Assembly: GCF_030161375.1 (NCBI RefSeq)
Contig: NZ_BSSQ01000003.1
Location: 124,001 to 188,000, forward strand
From: Paenibacillus glycanilyticus
GTDB lineage: Bacteria > Bacillota > Bacilli > Paenibacillales > Paenibacillaceae
DNA length: 64,000 nucleotides
Direction: 5' to 3'
The notes beneath the pieces were generated by a model that ran no database searches, had not been told where the DNA came from, and saw only the letters and a program-made list of their open reading frames with translations. Shown piece after piece: positions 25,234 to 34,786 of the stretch. Position numbers and translations under genes: made by a program. Each line of letters begins with the position of its first letter. Positions within the stretch are counted from its first letter, which is position 1.

Positions 25234-26901
25234 TTACTTGAATTGACCAGCGTCAATCGCTTTTTGCTTCTCGTCAAGAATCTCTTGGTAACCGGCATCC
25301 AGATACGTTTCTTTCGCATCATCATACGTTGCTTGGAATTGATCTTCCGGTGCGAGAACCACCTTCACGTACAGCTCTTGGAAGAGCGAGTTCAGATCGG
25401 CCTTGTATTCGTTCACTTTATCCAGTACAACGGTAAACAAAGCATCCGGCGTACGGAACTCAGCCAAACTGTCAAAGTTATTCAGTACCTTATCAGCCAG
25501 GCTTTCGTAGCCAGGAGGCGACCAGTTTTGCAGATACGCTTTGCGTGTTACCGCTGGATCCGTATATTGAACAACTTCGCTAACTAGGGCGAAATAGTCT
25601 TTGTTATTGTTTTGAGACAACACCGATTCGCCTTTGAAATCCGGGTTCTTAACGGCAAGGCCGTCCGCGTCCAGCGTATAGTTCTGACCTTCAACCCCAT
25701 TTTGCAAGTAGAACAGGTTAGCCGGCTGGCTCATCCAATCGAGGTACATCCATACGGCAGCACGTTCCTCAGGCGTCGATTCATAGTTAACCCCCATAAT
25801 CAGACCAAATGGCCAATACGCGCGAGCTTGCGGCTTATTGCCTTCCGGTACGCCAGCTGTTCCAGGAAGAACATCGAATTGTGCATCCGCATTGTTTTTG
25901 AGCGTAGCAGTCAGAACATCCGTGTTGCTAGCGAGATAGAAGCTATACGTGCCTGTTTTGCCGGCAACAAATTCAGCTTTTGTCTTGGCATCGTCATTGC
26001 GCAGATAGAACTCTTTATCGATGAGACCATGATTATACTCATAGTTCAGGTTTTTCAAGTATTTCTCGGAATCCTTCGTCGTCAGATCCGCTACGCCAAG
26101 ATCGGAATAAAGCGCGCGGTATTTCGGATCAACCGGCCAGTCGCGGAACGCATAGTTATACGTATAGTTGTTCTGCAGAAGAGATGCGCCAGCCGTACCC
26201 AGTCCTGCAGCCTTCCACTTCTCGAGCAATTCATTATACTTCTCGAGGGAGGTCAAATCCTCCACTTTCATGCCAACCTTCTCCACCCAGTCTTTGCGGA
26301 TTAGCGTCGTGAAGTTGTCTACGCTTGGACGCGCAGCGAAGAAAAATACGTTCTTGCCGTCTACGGCGCCATATTGTTTAATCGTTTCGCTCATGTTCTT
26401 CCAATAGGTAGGCGCATAATTGGCAATCTCATCGTAGTCCAGTTCCTGCATGACATCTTCGCCATAATAAGCAAGCGCTTGAGGCATATCGTAGTGGAAA
26501 ATAATATCCGGCGCTTTATGGGAAGCGAGCAGCTGCTCGTAATCCGTCACTTCGCTGTTTCTTGTGATCGGAATAAACTTGACATCAATGTTGTACTTGT
26601 CGCCGAATTCCTTCTGAATCCAACGCGTATAGTAGTTGTCCGTTACGTTCCAGCCTTCGAAAGCACGTTCATAAACCGGAATTTGCAGCGTAACTTTCTC
26701 CGGAAAACCCTTCGAATAATCGGGATATTTGCCCTCGGCTGCGTCGCTTGGCGCATTGCTTGCCGTATTGTTTGCGCTTGCGGAAGGAGAAGGGTCATTC
26801 GAGCTGTTTGTATTCCCATTATTGTTATTCGAGCAGCCCGACAAAATGCCGAGTACTACAAACAAAGCCATAAACATGGATACGAAATTCTTTTTGCTCA
26901 T
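25234..26901 (-). CDS. Extracellular sugar-binding lipoprotein, LplA type
   Basis: 555 aa from the ATG at 26901, 6 bases after GGGGGAA. The lipobox is LGILSGCSNNNN. A Ser/Asn/Ala-rich tether (DPSPSASANNTASNAPSDA) leads into a large solute-binding fold. It is the surface receptor for the second transporter and probably binds an acidic, lyase-derived oligosaccharide, given the GH105 gene behind it. Here it is third in the operon, unlike the first locus where the binding protein comes first. Confidence 0.92.
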   Translation of the reverse strand: MSKKNFVSMFMALFVVLGILSGCSNNNNGNTNSSNDPSPSASANNTASNAPSDAAEGKYPDYSKGFPEKVTLQIPVYERAFEGWNVTDNYYTRWIQKEFGDKYNIDVKFIPITRNSEVTDYEQLLASHKAPDIIFHYDMPQALAYYGEDVMQELDYDEIANYAPTYWKNMSETIKQYGAVDGKNVFFFAARPSVDNFTTLIRKDWVEKVGMKVEDLTSLEKYNELLEKWKAAGLGTAGASLLQNNYTYNYAFRDWPVDPKYRALYSDLGVADLTTKDSEKYLKNLNYEYNHGLIDKEFYLRNDDAKTKAEFVAGKTGTYSFYLASNTDVLTATLKNNADAQFDVLPGTAGVPEGNKPQARAYWPFGLIMGVNYESTPEERAAVWMYLDWMSQPANLFYLQNGVEGQNYTLDADGLAVKNPDFKGESVLSQNNNKDYFALVSEVVQYTDPAVTRKAYLQNWSPPGYESLADKVLNNFDSLAEFRTPDALFTVVLDKVNEYKADLNSLFQELYVKVVLAPEDQFQATYDDAKETYLDAGYQEILDEKQKAIDAGQFK

Positions 26902-26937
26902 TGCTTGTTCCCCCATTACATGATTTTAGTTGCGAGA

Positions 26938-27837
26938 TTATTCCTTCACGGCCCCAAGCATAACGCCTTGGACAAAATACTTCTGGATAAACGGATACAC
27001 GCAAATAATCGGCAGCGTTGCAAACACGACACACGAAGCTTTAAGCACCTCGGGGTTGCTAAGAGATACTTGCGTTGCTTCCAGCTGGAAGCTTTCGCTT
27101 GCCTGAATAACGAGGTAATACAACTTCAATTGCAAAGGTCTCAGGTCTACATTTTGCTTAATGTAGAACAAGGCATCTTGATACGTGTTCCAACGCCCAA
27201 CCGCATAGAACAAGGACAATGTCGCGATAATCGGTTTGGACAACGGGATCACGATACTGACGAGAATCCGGAAATGTCCCGCGCCGTCAATTCTTGCCGA
27301 CTCCTCCAGGCTATCGGGGATGCTGCTCGACAAAGCCGTCTTCATGATCAATAAGTTGAAGGCGCTGAAGGCCGGAGGCAAAATAATCGACCATAACGTA
27401 TCGAGCATCCCCAAATTGTTTATCAGCATATATTCGGGGATAATGCCACCGCTGAAATACAAGGTGAACATAAAGATAAAGGTTAACACCGTACGTCCCT
27501 TCAGCTGCTTGCGGGATAACGGATAAGCCGCGCAAATCGTGATGATCATGCCAAGAACGGTAAATAACACCGTTACTAGAACCGAAACATACAAGGACCG
27601 CAAAATGCTGTCATCCGCAAAAATCTTGCCGTACGCTTCAAGCGTGAATCCTTCCGGCCATATAAACACTTTGTTCGCGATAACAAATGCGTCTTCGCTT
27701 AATGACTTGGATACGACATGCAAGAACGGCAGCAAACAAGCCAGCGAGGCGAGAATCAAAGAGAGGTGAATCAGCACATCCCATAGATCAAAGCGCCTTT
27801 TGCGATGAACAGCTAGAGTACTGTTTGATGCTTTCAT
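26938..27837 (-). CDS. Carbohydrate ABC transporter permease, LplC type
   Basis: 299 aa, about six membrane helices. The docking loop is EESARIDGAGHFRILVSIVIPLSKP and the ending is YPFIQKYFVQGVMLGAVKE, as in the paralogue at 11558-12457. It lies 36 bases upstream of the binding-protein gene. Confidence 0.93.
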   Translation of the reverse strand: MKASNSTLAVHRKRRFDLWDVLIHLSLILASLACLLPFLHVVSKSLSEDAFVIANKVFIWPEGFTLEAYGKIFADDSILRSLYVSVLVTVLFTVLGMIITICAAYPLSRKQLKGRTVLTFIFMFTLYFSGGIIPEYMLINNLGMLDTLWSIILPPAFSAFNLLIMKTALSSSIPDSLEESARIDGAGHFRILVSIVIPLSKPIIATLSLFYAVGRWNTYQDALFYIKQNVDLRPLQLKLYYLVIQASESFQLEATQVSLSNPEVLKASCVVFATLPIICVYPFIQKYFVQGVMLGAVKE

Positions 27838-27857
27838 GGTTGGTTGACCTCTCCCTT

Positions 27858-28823
27858 CTATAAAAGTCCGTCTTCGCCAAGCTTTTTCGCAATCCGGTCG
27901 GCAGCCAGCACCAGGACAAGACCAATTACTGCCTGGAATAACCCAAGCGCCGTTGCCCGGCTGAAGTTGCCGCTCTCAATCCCCCACCGGTACACCAATA
28001 CGGGAATCGTAACCGTATATTCGGTCGTCGCTTTGTTCTGCAGGGCAAATACCCGCTCGAACGAGCCCTCCATCACTTTGCCGAGGTTCATAATAAGCAA
28101 GGTAACGATGGTCACGCGAATCGAAGGCAGCGTCACATTCCATACCTTTCTCCAGCGACCCGCTCCGTCGACGATTGCCGCCTCGTACATTTCCGGGTTA
28201 ATGCTGCTGATCGAAGCAAGATAAATGATGGTCCCCCAGCCCATGCTCTGCCAGACGCCTATCGCCAAATAGCTTATCAACCAATTGGTATCGTCCTGCA
28301 GGAACGGAATCCGGTCGCCTCCCATCATGGCAATGAGATTATTGATCGCGCCGTTGCTTTCGCTAAGAAGCTGGTAAGCAATAGCGCCGATGATAATCCA
28401 GGATAAGAAATGCGGCAGGTACAGCAACGTTTGATTAATGCGTTTGAACCTTACGCTTCTGATCTCGTTAAGCAGCAGCGCAAGTACAATCGGCATCGTG
28501 AAGCTGAACAAGAGATCCAAGCTGTTAAGCAAAATCGTGTTCCGGACCGCGCGGCCAAAGTCATGCTTGGCGAAGATCTCCTGGAAGATCTGAAAGCCTA
28601 CCCAATCGCTCCCCCAGAATCCTTTTGCTATCTTGTAATTTTTGAAGGCAAGGATTAGCCCGGACATCGGAGCGTATTTGAATACAAGCACAAACGCCAG
28701 CGGTATTAATAGAAGCGCATATAGCTGCCAATCCCGCCGGAGAAAATACGCCATGCCGCGTTTGTTTAACCGGATGTTTTTTAAAGCGGTTTCATTTTGA
28801 TGTGAAGCGCTTTCAATTTTCAC
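27858..28823 (-). CDS. Carbohydrate ABC transporter permease, LplB type
   Basis: 321 aa from GTG at 28823, chosen for the AGGAGGTGAG ribosome site just upstream. The longer frame to 28877 has none. The N-terminal arm is long (about 40 residues) before LYALLLIPLAFVLVFKYAPM. The characteristic ALLLNEIRSVRFKRINQTLL and docking loop YEAAIVDGAGRWRKVWNVTL are present. It is the first gene of the operon. A cre-like sequence overlaps its first codons. Confidence 0.92.
   Translation of the reverse strand: MKIESASHQNETALKNIRLNKRGMAYFLRRDWQLYALLLIPLAFVLVFKYAPMSGLILAFKNYKIAKGFWGSDWVGFQIFQEIFAKHDFGRAVRNTILLNSLDLLFSFTMPIVLALLLNEIRSVRFKRINQTLLYLPHFLSWIIIGAIAYQLLSESNGAINNLIAMMGGDRIPFLQDDTNWLISYLAIGVWQSMGWGTIIYLASISSINPEMYEAAIVDGAGRWRKVWNVTLPSIRVTIVTLLIMNLGKVMEGSFERVFALQNKATTEYTVTIPVLVYRWGIESGNFSRATALGLFQAVIGLVLVLAADRIAKKLGEDGLL
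28802..28817 (-). promoter_or_regulatory. cre-like element overlapping the start of the second operon
   Basis: The minus strand reads ATTGAAAGCGCTTCAC, 12 of 15 to the CcpA consensus. It covers codons 3-7 of the permease gene. Intragenic cre sites near starts are known to work as roadblocks, but this match is only moderate. Confidence 0.4.
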
Positions 28824-29024
28824 ATTCTCACCTCCTCGCGAATCAGTTTCCCCTCGTTTGTGGATCGCATGAGACATGGCTCGTTGCTGTCCTCATCATA
28901 GCCCCGCTCCTTTTAGCCCGTAAATGCTGAGTATTGATTTCATCCGTCATTTTTGATTGTTGAAGCCTGATTATTGCGGTTTTGGCGCGATTTATGATCA
29001 ATTCTGATAGGCATGAGCAAAAAT

Positions 29025-29054
29025 AAAAGCTGCCCTGCAGCATGCAGGACAGCC
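29025..29054 (-). terminator. Terminator of the AraC-type sensor gene
   Basis: GCTGCCCTGCA pairs with TGCAGGACAGC with one mismatch. On the minus strand TTTTATTTTTG follows. Confidence 0.85.
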
Positions 29055-29078
29055 CAATGCCAGGCTATTCAAGTCTCT

Positions 29079-31340
29079 TTAAGATGTCTTGGCTCTCGAT
29101 GTCTTGTAGCTGCTTGGAGGCATCCCTTCATACTTGCGGAAGAACCGGTTAAAGCTCTGAACATTATAATAGCCAACCTCGGAGGCGATCTGTGTAATCG
29201 TCATATTGGATTCCGCAAGCAGCTGTTTCGCCTTCTCGATCCGAAGATGGTTCGTGTAATCTATCAGGCTTTTGCCGGTTAACTCATATACGATCTTCCT
29301 CATGTAGGAATAGCTGATGCCAATCTCCTTGGCCATCTCTTCAAACACAATCTCCTTGCAGAAATTCTCTTCCAAGTATCGAATGATCCGATCCCCGTGA
29401 TTCGCTTCGCCGGTGTTGCGTTCCAGATGCGATATAATGTCTTTGAAGAAATCCCGGAGATAATTCTCGAGCTCGTCGAGCGTATCAAGGGCTGCAATAG
29501 CGGAATAAATATTGCCTCGGCCGGCAAATATTCGGGACGTGCTAATGTTGTTTTCCCGAAGATGCTTGATGGTTACGCCAATCATCTGATTGTATATGAA
29601 CAAGATGTTGTCATGCGAGATCGATTCGTCCGAAATAATATCAAGGCGGATCGAGTTCAGCTCCCCCAGAATGCTGTCCAGATCTGCCCGTTCCAAGAAA
29701 TTAACGATCCGCCGCTCGCTGTTGGTTGGATACATGTATTTCTTGCTGCGCTCCGATTCCTCTTGCCAGTAAAAAATACACCCGCTGCCTTTGATCATCC
29801 GTTGTTTGATCGCCTCCGCCGCTTCAGCCACCCGCTCGGGAATCAGTTCGCTGAACTCCGTCTGGCTGCTAACGCCGGTCGTCACCGAATGGCCCAGCAA
29901 ATCAAGCGCCGCATCCCGGATGCGGACAAGCGTATCTTTCAAACCGGACATAACGCCCTCATCCTGCACATAATTCATAACAAATACGAAATTTCCTTCT
30001 CCCTGGTAAATCCCTCTTGCATGGATGTTCGCGGGGAATAAGCTCTCGCATTTCGATAGCAGAAGATAACGGTTGTAGCTGCGCGTCTCCGGATTGTTCT
30101 TGCTTACGTATCTCCTGTAACGGTCAATGGAGACAACGGCAATCGTGTAATAACGCTCCGGGAACATCTCGGCAATTTGTTTCTTCACTTCGCCGCGAAG
30201 CAATTGGTGGATGGACAAGCTCCGGGTATCCTGCTCGCGCTCCTGCAGCAAGCTGTGCAAGCCTTCCTCCTCCTCCTGCATCCGCCTGAACGCGGACTCC
30301 AGGAAGGCCAGCTCATTGTTACCCGGGGTCCCGAGGCCGGTGCGTTCGCGCATCGTCCGGACAAGCTTCCGAAGCGGCTGAGATAACCAGGTCGCGAGCA
30401 GCACGGCAAGGATTGTACCCGCAAAGATGATAATCGCCGTTATAAAAATAATGCTTCGCTGCAGATTGTACGTCTTGGTCATTAATTGATCCATCGAATA
30501 GATATTGATATTCCACCAGCCAAGCTGCTCCGAACGCGACCAGGTATATAGCAGACGCTCCCCATTCAGCGTATGGTAGGCATAACCTTCTTTCACGGGC
30601 TTGCTCAAGATTTGCCGGATAAAAGGCTGTTTATTGCCGTCGGACAGCAGCAATGACTTATCGTGGTGGGAGATTATCGTACCATCCGAACTGAGGAGCA
30701 TATAGCCTTCCGAACCTGGCTCGGATGAATTTAAATAATTGGCGATCTGCTTCTCCCGCAAATTGACGACGATCGTTCCGCGCGTTGTCGTGGACAAGCG
30801 ATTTAAGGGCAGGACATAAGACACCACTTGAAGGCCGGATTCCAACCTTCGGGGAAACCATACGCCAGCGATCCCTCTCCTCCCATCCAGCGCTTGCTCC
30901 ATCCAAGCTACCTGTTCGTACCGATCGAGCGTGGTAATGCCTTGATCCGTAGAGACGACATAATCGGCACCGTCAAGCAGGAAGTAAGTCGAGTAGACGC
31001 CATCTACGCGGTGATTCAGACTGGCCAGTTCATTCAGAACTTTAAGCGCGCTGCTTATATCGCTATAATCCGAATTCAATTCTGAATACGTTTGGAAGCC
31101 GCGGAGCCGGTCAAAAATATTCGTTGCGGCCAGCTGCACCGCATCCTGCGCCAGGTTGCTCAGCGCATTTTCATTCAGCTCGCGATTGGCATTCAGCCCC
31201 GCAAGCGACGTTTCCGCAATTGCGCTTTCCGAATACCCTACAATTTGTGTGCCGCTATACCAGGTCAGAATGGCAGTCGGAATAGCCATGACACAGATCA
31301 ATATGAGCATCAGTTGAAGCATCATGGGAAATCTTTTCAT
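29079..31340 (-). CDS. Membrane-bound AraC-family sensor-regulator (Cache-HAMP-HTH type)
   Basis: 753 aa. The order is a membrane helix (LMLILICVMAIPTAILTW, about 10-27), an extracellular Cache-like sensor (about 40-290), a second helix (FITAIIIFAGTILAVLLAT, about 298-316), a HAMP-like linker, a middle regulatory region, and two C-terminal AraC helix-turn-helices (IVFEEMAKEIGISYSYMRKI and ITQIASEVGYYNVQSFNRFF). It senses an outside ligand and binds DNA from the membrane. It lies directly upstream of the second transporter operon on the same strand but is separated by a terminator, so it probably activates that operon. AGGAGG precedes the start by 8 bases. Confidence 0.88.
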   Translation of the reverse strand: MKRFPMMLQLMLILICVMAIPTAILTWYSGTQIVGYSESAIAETSLAGLNANRELNENALSNLAQDAVQLAATNIFDRLRGFQTYSELNSDYSDISSALKVLNELASLNHRVDGVYSTYFLLDGADYVVSTDQGITTLDRYEQVAWMEQALDGRRGIAGVWFPRRLESGLQVVSYVLPLNRLSTTTRGTIVVNLREKQIANYLNSSEPGSEGYMLLSSDGTIISHHDKSLLLSDGNKQPFIRQILSKPVKEGYAYHTLNGERLLYTWSRSEQLGWWNINIYSMDQLMTKTYNLQRSIIFITAIIIFAGTILAVLLATWLSQPLRKLVRTMRERTGLGTPGNNELAFLESAFRRMQEEEEGLHSLLQEREQDTRSLSIHQLLRGEVKKQIAEMFPERYYTIAVVSIDRYRRYVSKNNPETRSYNRYLLLSKCESLFPANIHARGIYQGEGNFVFVMNYVQDEGVMSGLKDTLVRIRDAALDLLGHSVTTGVSSQTEFSELIPERVAEAAEAIKQRMIKGSGCIFYWQEESERSKKYMYPTNSERRIVNFLERADLDSILGELNSIRLDIISDESISHDNILFIYNQMIGVTIKHLRENNISTSRIFAGRGNIYSAIAALDTLDELENYLRDFFKDIISHLERNTGEANHGDRIIRYLEENFCKEIVFEEMAKEIGISYSYMRKIVYELTGKSLIDYTNHLRIEKAKQLLAESNMTITQIASEVGYYNVQSFNRFFRKYEGMPPSSYKTSRAKTS

Positions 31341-31395
31341 CCGTCCGTCCTCCTATCCAATTGGGAATGGGTCATAGAGTTACACAAAGATGATA

Positions 31396-31411
31396 TTGAA
31401 AGCGCTTTATA
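31396..31411. promoter_or_regulatory. cre-like element upstream of the AraC-type sensor
   Basis: TTGAAAGCGCTTTATA, 13 of 15 to the CcpA consensus, lies about 55 bases before the start codon. Confidence 0.5.
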
Positions 31412-31521
31412 TTTGTTGAGCAACTGAACCGTCACCTTGATACATATTGGACAATTATACACTATCAAGTTCGTTTGGGTCTATTTCCCACTCTAAAATT
31501 CTACTATAAAAATAAGACAAC

Positions 31522-31548
31522 AAAAACACGCCCTTATTAGGCGTGTTC
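31522..31548 (-). terminator. Terminator of the hssRS-like genes
   Basis: AACACGCC and GGCGTGTT around a 7-base loop, with a T run on the minus strand, directly past the kinase stop. Confidence 0.85.
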
Positions 31549-31552
31549 CTTA

Positions 31553-32932
31553 TTACCTTCCCGGTATTCCTACTTTGAATTTCGTTCCTTTGCCAATCTT
31601 GCTGTCCACTTCAATTGTACCTCCGTGCAGCTGAACAATTCTCTGAACGATCGACAAGCCTAACCCGGTACTGCCGGAGGCCCGGTCTCTTGCGCTATCT
31701 CCGCGGTAGAAGCGATCATAGATGGATGGGAGCTGCTGTTCGAGAATACCGTCCCCCGTATCGCCGACCGTTACGAAGCATATGCCGTCCGCCTGCTCCG
31801 CCGCAACATGAATGGAGCGTCCCCCAGGTATATGCTTGACCGCATTGGAGAGCAGATTCATCCATACCTGCATGAGCAGCACCTCATTTCCGCATATGCA
31901 GAGCTGCCTGGGGACGGCGACCCTGATGGCGATTTCTTTCTCCGCGAGCTGCCATTCAAAATGTTGTATGGCTTGCCGAAGCTGCGGCCGCAGCAGGAAC
32001 AGCTGTTTTTCGGTCGAATAGCCGGAATGGTCCAGCGTCGAGAGAAGCAACAGTTGCCTGCTTAACGCAGCAAGCCGCCGTGTTTCCTGCCCGATGATAG
32101 AGGCATATTGGCGTGCCTGCTCGGCCTTAATCCCATCACGGGCGAGGGAGTCGGCATACCCTTGTATAGCCGCAAGCGGAGATTGAATTTCGTGGGATAC
32201 ATTGGCTACAAACTCTTTTTTTGACCGGTCAGACCGCTCAAGCTCGGTGCTCATCGCTTGGAATTGACGGGCTAGCTGCCCAATCTCGTCTTTCCTTGCT
32301 ACCGGGATTTGAATATCATATTGGCCTTGCGCTACCTTGGTTGTCGCTTCCGTCAGCCGGATAACCGGCTGCACCAGGTAACGCGCGCTGATGAGGAAAT
32401 ACGGGAAGCTGAACAACACCGTCAAGATAAACATAACGATAAAAAACATCCGCAATTCATCAAAATGCACGCGGCTGTCCTGCCTTACGAATAAGGCGTA
32501 CCGATCGGCATCGGCCATGACCGTTAGACCTACGGTATTGCTTAACGCATTGTCAAAGTAACCGGTTTGAAACGCTTTGTTCGGATATTCCGCGATGCCA
32601 TGATAGACTTCGCCTTCTAACACCCGCTTCTTCACTTCTCCCTCCAAATTGGCCTTTGAGAAAGGTCTTCCATAAAAAATGCCGTTGCCGTCTTCATCAT
32701 ACACGTAGATTTGATAACCAAGCTTGGCGGAGCTGTGCAAATAGTCGCCCATTCCATCCGGATGCAGCTTGATATAATCCCGCAGCTGTTCAGCCGTATT
32801 CATGAGTTTGGCATCGGCATGCGGCTTCTGGACCCCGTGATAATAGACCGTTGCCGCATAATAACCTAAGAAGGAGCTGATCGCTATCGAATAAATGATA
32901 ACGACCAGCACGCGGACATACAGCGATCTCAT
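31553..32932 (-). CDS. hssS: HssS-like heme-sensing histidine kinase
   Basis: 459 aa, close to the length of staphylococcal HssS. Two membrane helices (about 8-28 and 163-183) flank an extracellular sensor. The sensor carries the HssS-like blocks NGIFYGRPF, VYHGIAEYPN, TGYFDNALSNTVGL and ALFVRQDSRVHFDELRMF. A HAMP linker, the phosphoacceptor VANVSHEIQSPLAAIQGYA, an N box (NLLSNAVKHI) and G boxes (GDTGDGI, GSTGLGLSIV) follow. In Staphylococcus HssS senses heme stress and phosphorylates HssR to induce the HrtAB exporter. No hrtAB is present here, and the neighbours are NEAT and IsdG-type genes. It overlaps hssR by 4 bases. Confidence 0.88.
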   Translation of the reverse strand: MRSLYVRVLVVIIYSIAISSFLGYYAATVYYHGVQKPHADAKLMNTAEQLRDYIKLHPDGMGDYLHSSAKLGYQIYVYDEDGNGIFYGRPFSKANLEGEVKKRVLEGEVYHGIAEYPNKAFQTGYFDNALSNTVGLTVMADADRYALFVRQDSRVHFDELRMFFIVMFILTVLFSFPYFLISARYLVQPVIRLTEATTKVAQGQYDIQIPVARKDEIGQLARQFQAMSTELERSDRSKKEFVANVSHEIQSPLAAIQGYADSLARDGIKAEQARQYASIIGQETRRLAALSRQLLLLSTLDHSGYSTEKQLFLLRPQLRQAIQHFEWQLAEKEIAIRVAVPRQLCICGNEVLLMQVWMNLLSNAVKHIPGGRSIHVAAEQADGICFVTVGDTGDGILEQQLPSIYDRFYRGDSARDRASGSTGLGLSIVQRIVQLHGGTIEVDSKIGKGTKFKVGIPGR

Positions 32933-33606
32933 GCAGACGGCACCTCAAGCTTGTAGCCGATGCCTCTGACCGTATGAATGACAAAGCCGCGGTCGGCTTC
33001 CGGAAACCGTTTGCGAAGCCTTTTAATATGTACGTCGATGGTTCTCTCGTCCCCGTTGTAATCCGTTCCCCATATAATGCGGATCAGTTCGTCCCTGGAA
33101 AATACGCGCCCCGGGTATTCCGCAAGCTGTGCCAGCAGCTCGAATTCCTTGAGAGGAAGCATTTGAACCTCTTCCCCGTCCACAATCTCGTAATTTTTCC
33201 GGTCGATTATGAGCTGATTCAGCCGAATCCTATCGCTAGAGGCCAGCGAGTAACGGCGGAACAACGCCTTGACCCGGAATAAAATTTCGGGAAGCTCAAA
33301 CGGCTTCGTAACATAATCATCCGTACCGCTTAAGTATCCTTGCTCTTTATCGCTTAATTGATCCCTCGCGGTTAGGAGAATAATCGGAATATCATAGTTC
33401 TTTCTCGTAAACTCGCATAAGGTTAATCCGTCTACAATAGGCAGCATAACGTCCAATATGGCAAGATCTACGGGTTGCTTCTCTAGTACGGCAATCGCTT
33501 CCAGACCGTTCTGCGCTTCCAGAACGCGATAGCCTTCCCGGGTCAAATAATGGCCAAGCAGCGTCCGGGTATTGGAATCATCGTCTGTTATGAGCAATTG
33601 TTTCAT
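32929..33606 (-). CDS. hssR: HssR-like response regulator
   Basis: 225 aa, OmpR type. The receiver domain has the acidic pair DDD near residue 9, phosphoacceptor Asp in LAILDVMLPIVDG and Lys in TDDYVTKPFE. The winged-helix domain contains RVFSRDELIRIIWG and GDERTIDVHIKRLRKRF. The stretch YDIPIILLTARDQLSDKEQG followed by YLSGTDDYVTKPFE is strongly HssR-like. HssR-type boxes lie upstream of isdG and the mini-NEAT gene in this window, making them the probable local targets. The gene follows the NEAT gene by 54 bases on the same strand. Confidence 0.88.
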   Translation of the reverse strand: MKQLLITDDDSNTRTLLGHYLTREGYRVLEAQNGLEAIAVLEKQPVDLAILDVMLPIVDGLTLCEFTRKNYDIPIILLTARDQLSDKEQGYLSGTDDYVTKPFELPEILFRVKALFRRYSLASSDRIRLNQLIIDRKNYEIVDGEEVQMLPLKEFELLAQLAEYPGRVFSRDELIRIIWGTDYNGDERTIDVHIKRLRKRFPEADRGFVIHTVRGIGYKLEVPSA

Positions 33607-33660
33607 CGTCTCTTCTCTCGCCTCCCATACCGGCGTTTATTCCGTACTCCGATTAACCAA

Positions 33661-34608
33661 TTAACGGGCTTTTCTTCTCCAGATGACTAGACCGCCAGCG
33701 CCTGCAATAACAACGGCGGTAACCAGCCACCAGATCCAATTGCCGCTTTTTTCGGATTGGCTCTTTGCTTCACCGGCTGCTAGAGCAGGAGCATCTGCCC
33801 CTTCCGTTACTGCGGCGAGTTCTGTGCCGATGGTTTCGCTATCCGGCCCGGATTGCGGGGTACTTGCCTCTGCGCTCTCCGTCACCTCCGGCTGCTGACT
33901 AGCGGCTGTTCCTGCCGATGCGGAAGCGGAAGGCGATGGCTCAGATGACGGCACGGATGACGGAGACGATGATGGGGATGGCGTAGAAGATGCTGCTCCC
34001 GGTTTACTTGTCTGTTGCGGCTTTTCCGCTGCGGCCGGCGTTGGCGTTGGCGTTAGCGTTGGCTTTGGTGTAGCCGCCGGCGCTTCCGTTGGTTTGGCAG
34101 AAGGTTTCGCTGAAGGCTCCTCGGCTTCGGCAACTTCTGCTTTTTTCACAAGTTTAATGGTGTTCATGTCAAACGCGAACCGGATCGTATAGTCATGGTC
34201 ATAGTCAATGTCTGCTACCGTCACATGGATTTTGGACACAATCGGCTTGGTGATATCCGCCGTAAATTCCACAAGGCGGGTATCCGCTTTTTTGTTGGAG
34301 CTGATTACCTTCGTATCCACATATCCGCCTCCGCCGGGCACTTTAAACTGCGTGACCCAGAAGCTATGGTTAATCGTGACCCGGATGGTTGCTTTTCCAC
34401 CCTTCACGACAACCGTTGCCGGCTTCTCCCAATAATCATTAGCCATGGACACCGAATCATTGTCAGCTTGCAAAATAAGATAATCACCGGTATAAGTGCC
34501 GTCCTCCATCGTTGCCGCCGCCTGCGAATGGCCTTGCCCAAACAGCATCGCTATACACACAGCGGCAACGATGCCGCTGATCCATTTCATCCCTTTCAAT
34601 CGTCTCAT
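33661..34608 (-). CDS. Membrane-anchored single-NEAT heme-binding protein (IsdC-like)
   Basis: About 315 aa from the ATG at 34608; TTG alternatives exist because several AAAGG motifs overlap the start. The signal peptide is WISGIVAAVCIAMLFGQG. One NEAT domain spans about 33-150, with the 3-10 helix side YLILQADNDSVSMANDYW and the heme-ligand hairpin DIDYDHDYTIRF, giving Y136-x3-Y140. A long Pro/Ser/Thr/Ala linker (about 160-275) crosses the wall, and the C-terminus is a membrane helix plus WRRKAR. No LPxTG-, NPQTN- or NPKTG-like sorting motif is seen, so it is held by the membrane. A Fur box lies 25 bases upstream. It relays heme across the wall. Confidence 0.9.
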   Translation of the reverse strand: MRRLKGMKWISGIVAAVCIAMLFGQGHSQAAATMEDGTYTGDYLILQADNDSVSMANDYWEKPATVVVKGGKATIRVTINHSFWVTQFKVPGGGGYVDTKVISSNKKADTRLVEFTADITKPIVSKIHVTVADIDYDHDYTIRFAFDMNTIKLVKKAEVAEAEEPSAKPSAKPTEAPAATPKPTLTPTPTPAAAEKPQQTSKPGAASSTPSPSSSPSSVPSSEPSPSASASAGTAASQQPEVTESAEASTPQSGPDSETIGTELAAVTEGADAPALAAGEAKSQSEKSGNWIWWLVTAVVIAGAGGLVIWRRKAR

Positions 34609-34633
34609 CCTTTCCAACTCTATTCTTTATGAT

Positions 34634-34652
34634 GATAATGATAATTATTATC
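34634..34652 (-). promoter_or_regulatory. Fur box of the NEAT gene
   Basis: GATAATGATAATTATTATC matches the classic 19-bp Fur consensus at 18 of 19 positions. It lies just before the NEAT gene, which should therefore be derepressed when iron is short. Confidence 0.9.
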
Positions 34653-34734
34653 ACTAATAATCCTACCAATATTTTCTTTTCGCTGTCAACCCTGCAAATT
34701 CCAAATCCTTGTATTTATAATTCTCATCGCATAT

Positions 34735-34775
34735 AAAAGGGCTTTGGAGAGTCGGAACCGACTCTTCAAAGCCCC
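34735..34775 (-). terminator. Terminator of isdG
   Basis: GGGCTTTG and CAAAGCCC form the base, AGAGTCGG/CCGACTCT the upper stem, with TTTTATATG following on the minus strand. It separates isdG from the NEAT gene. Confidence 0.9.
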
Positions 34776-34786
34776 AGAATGGATCG

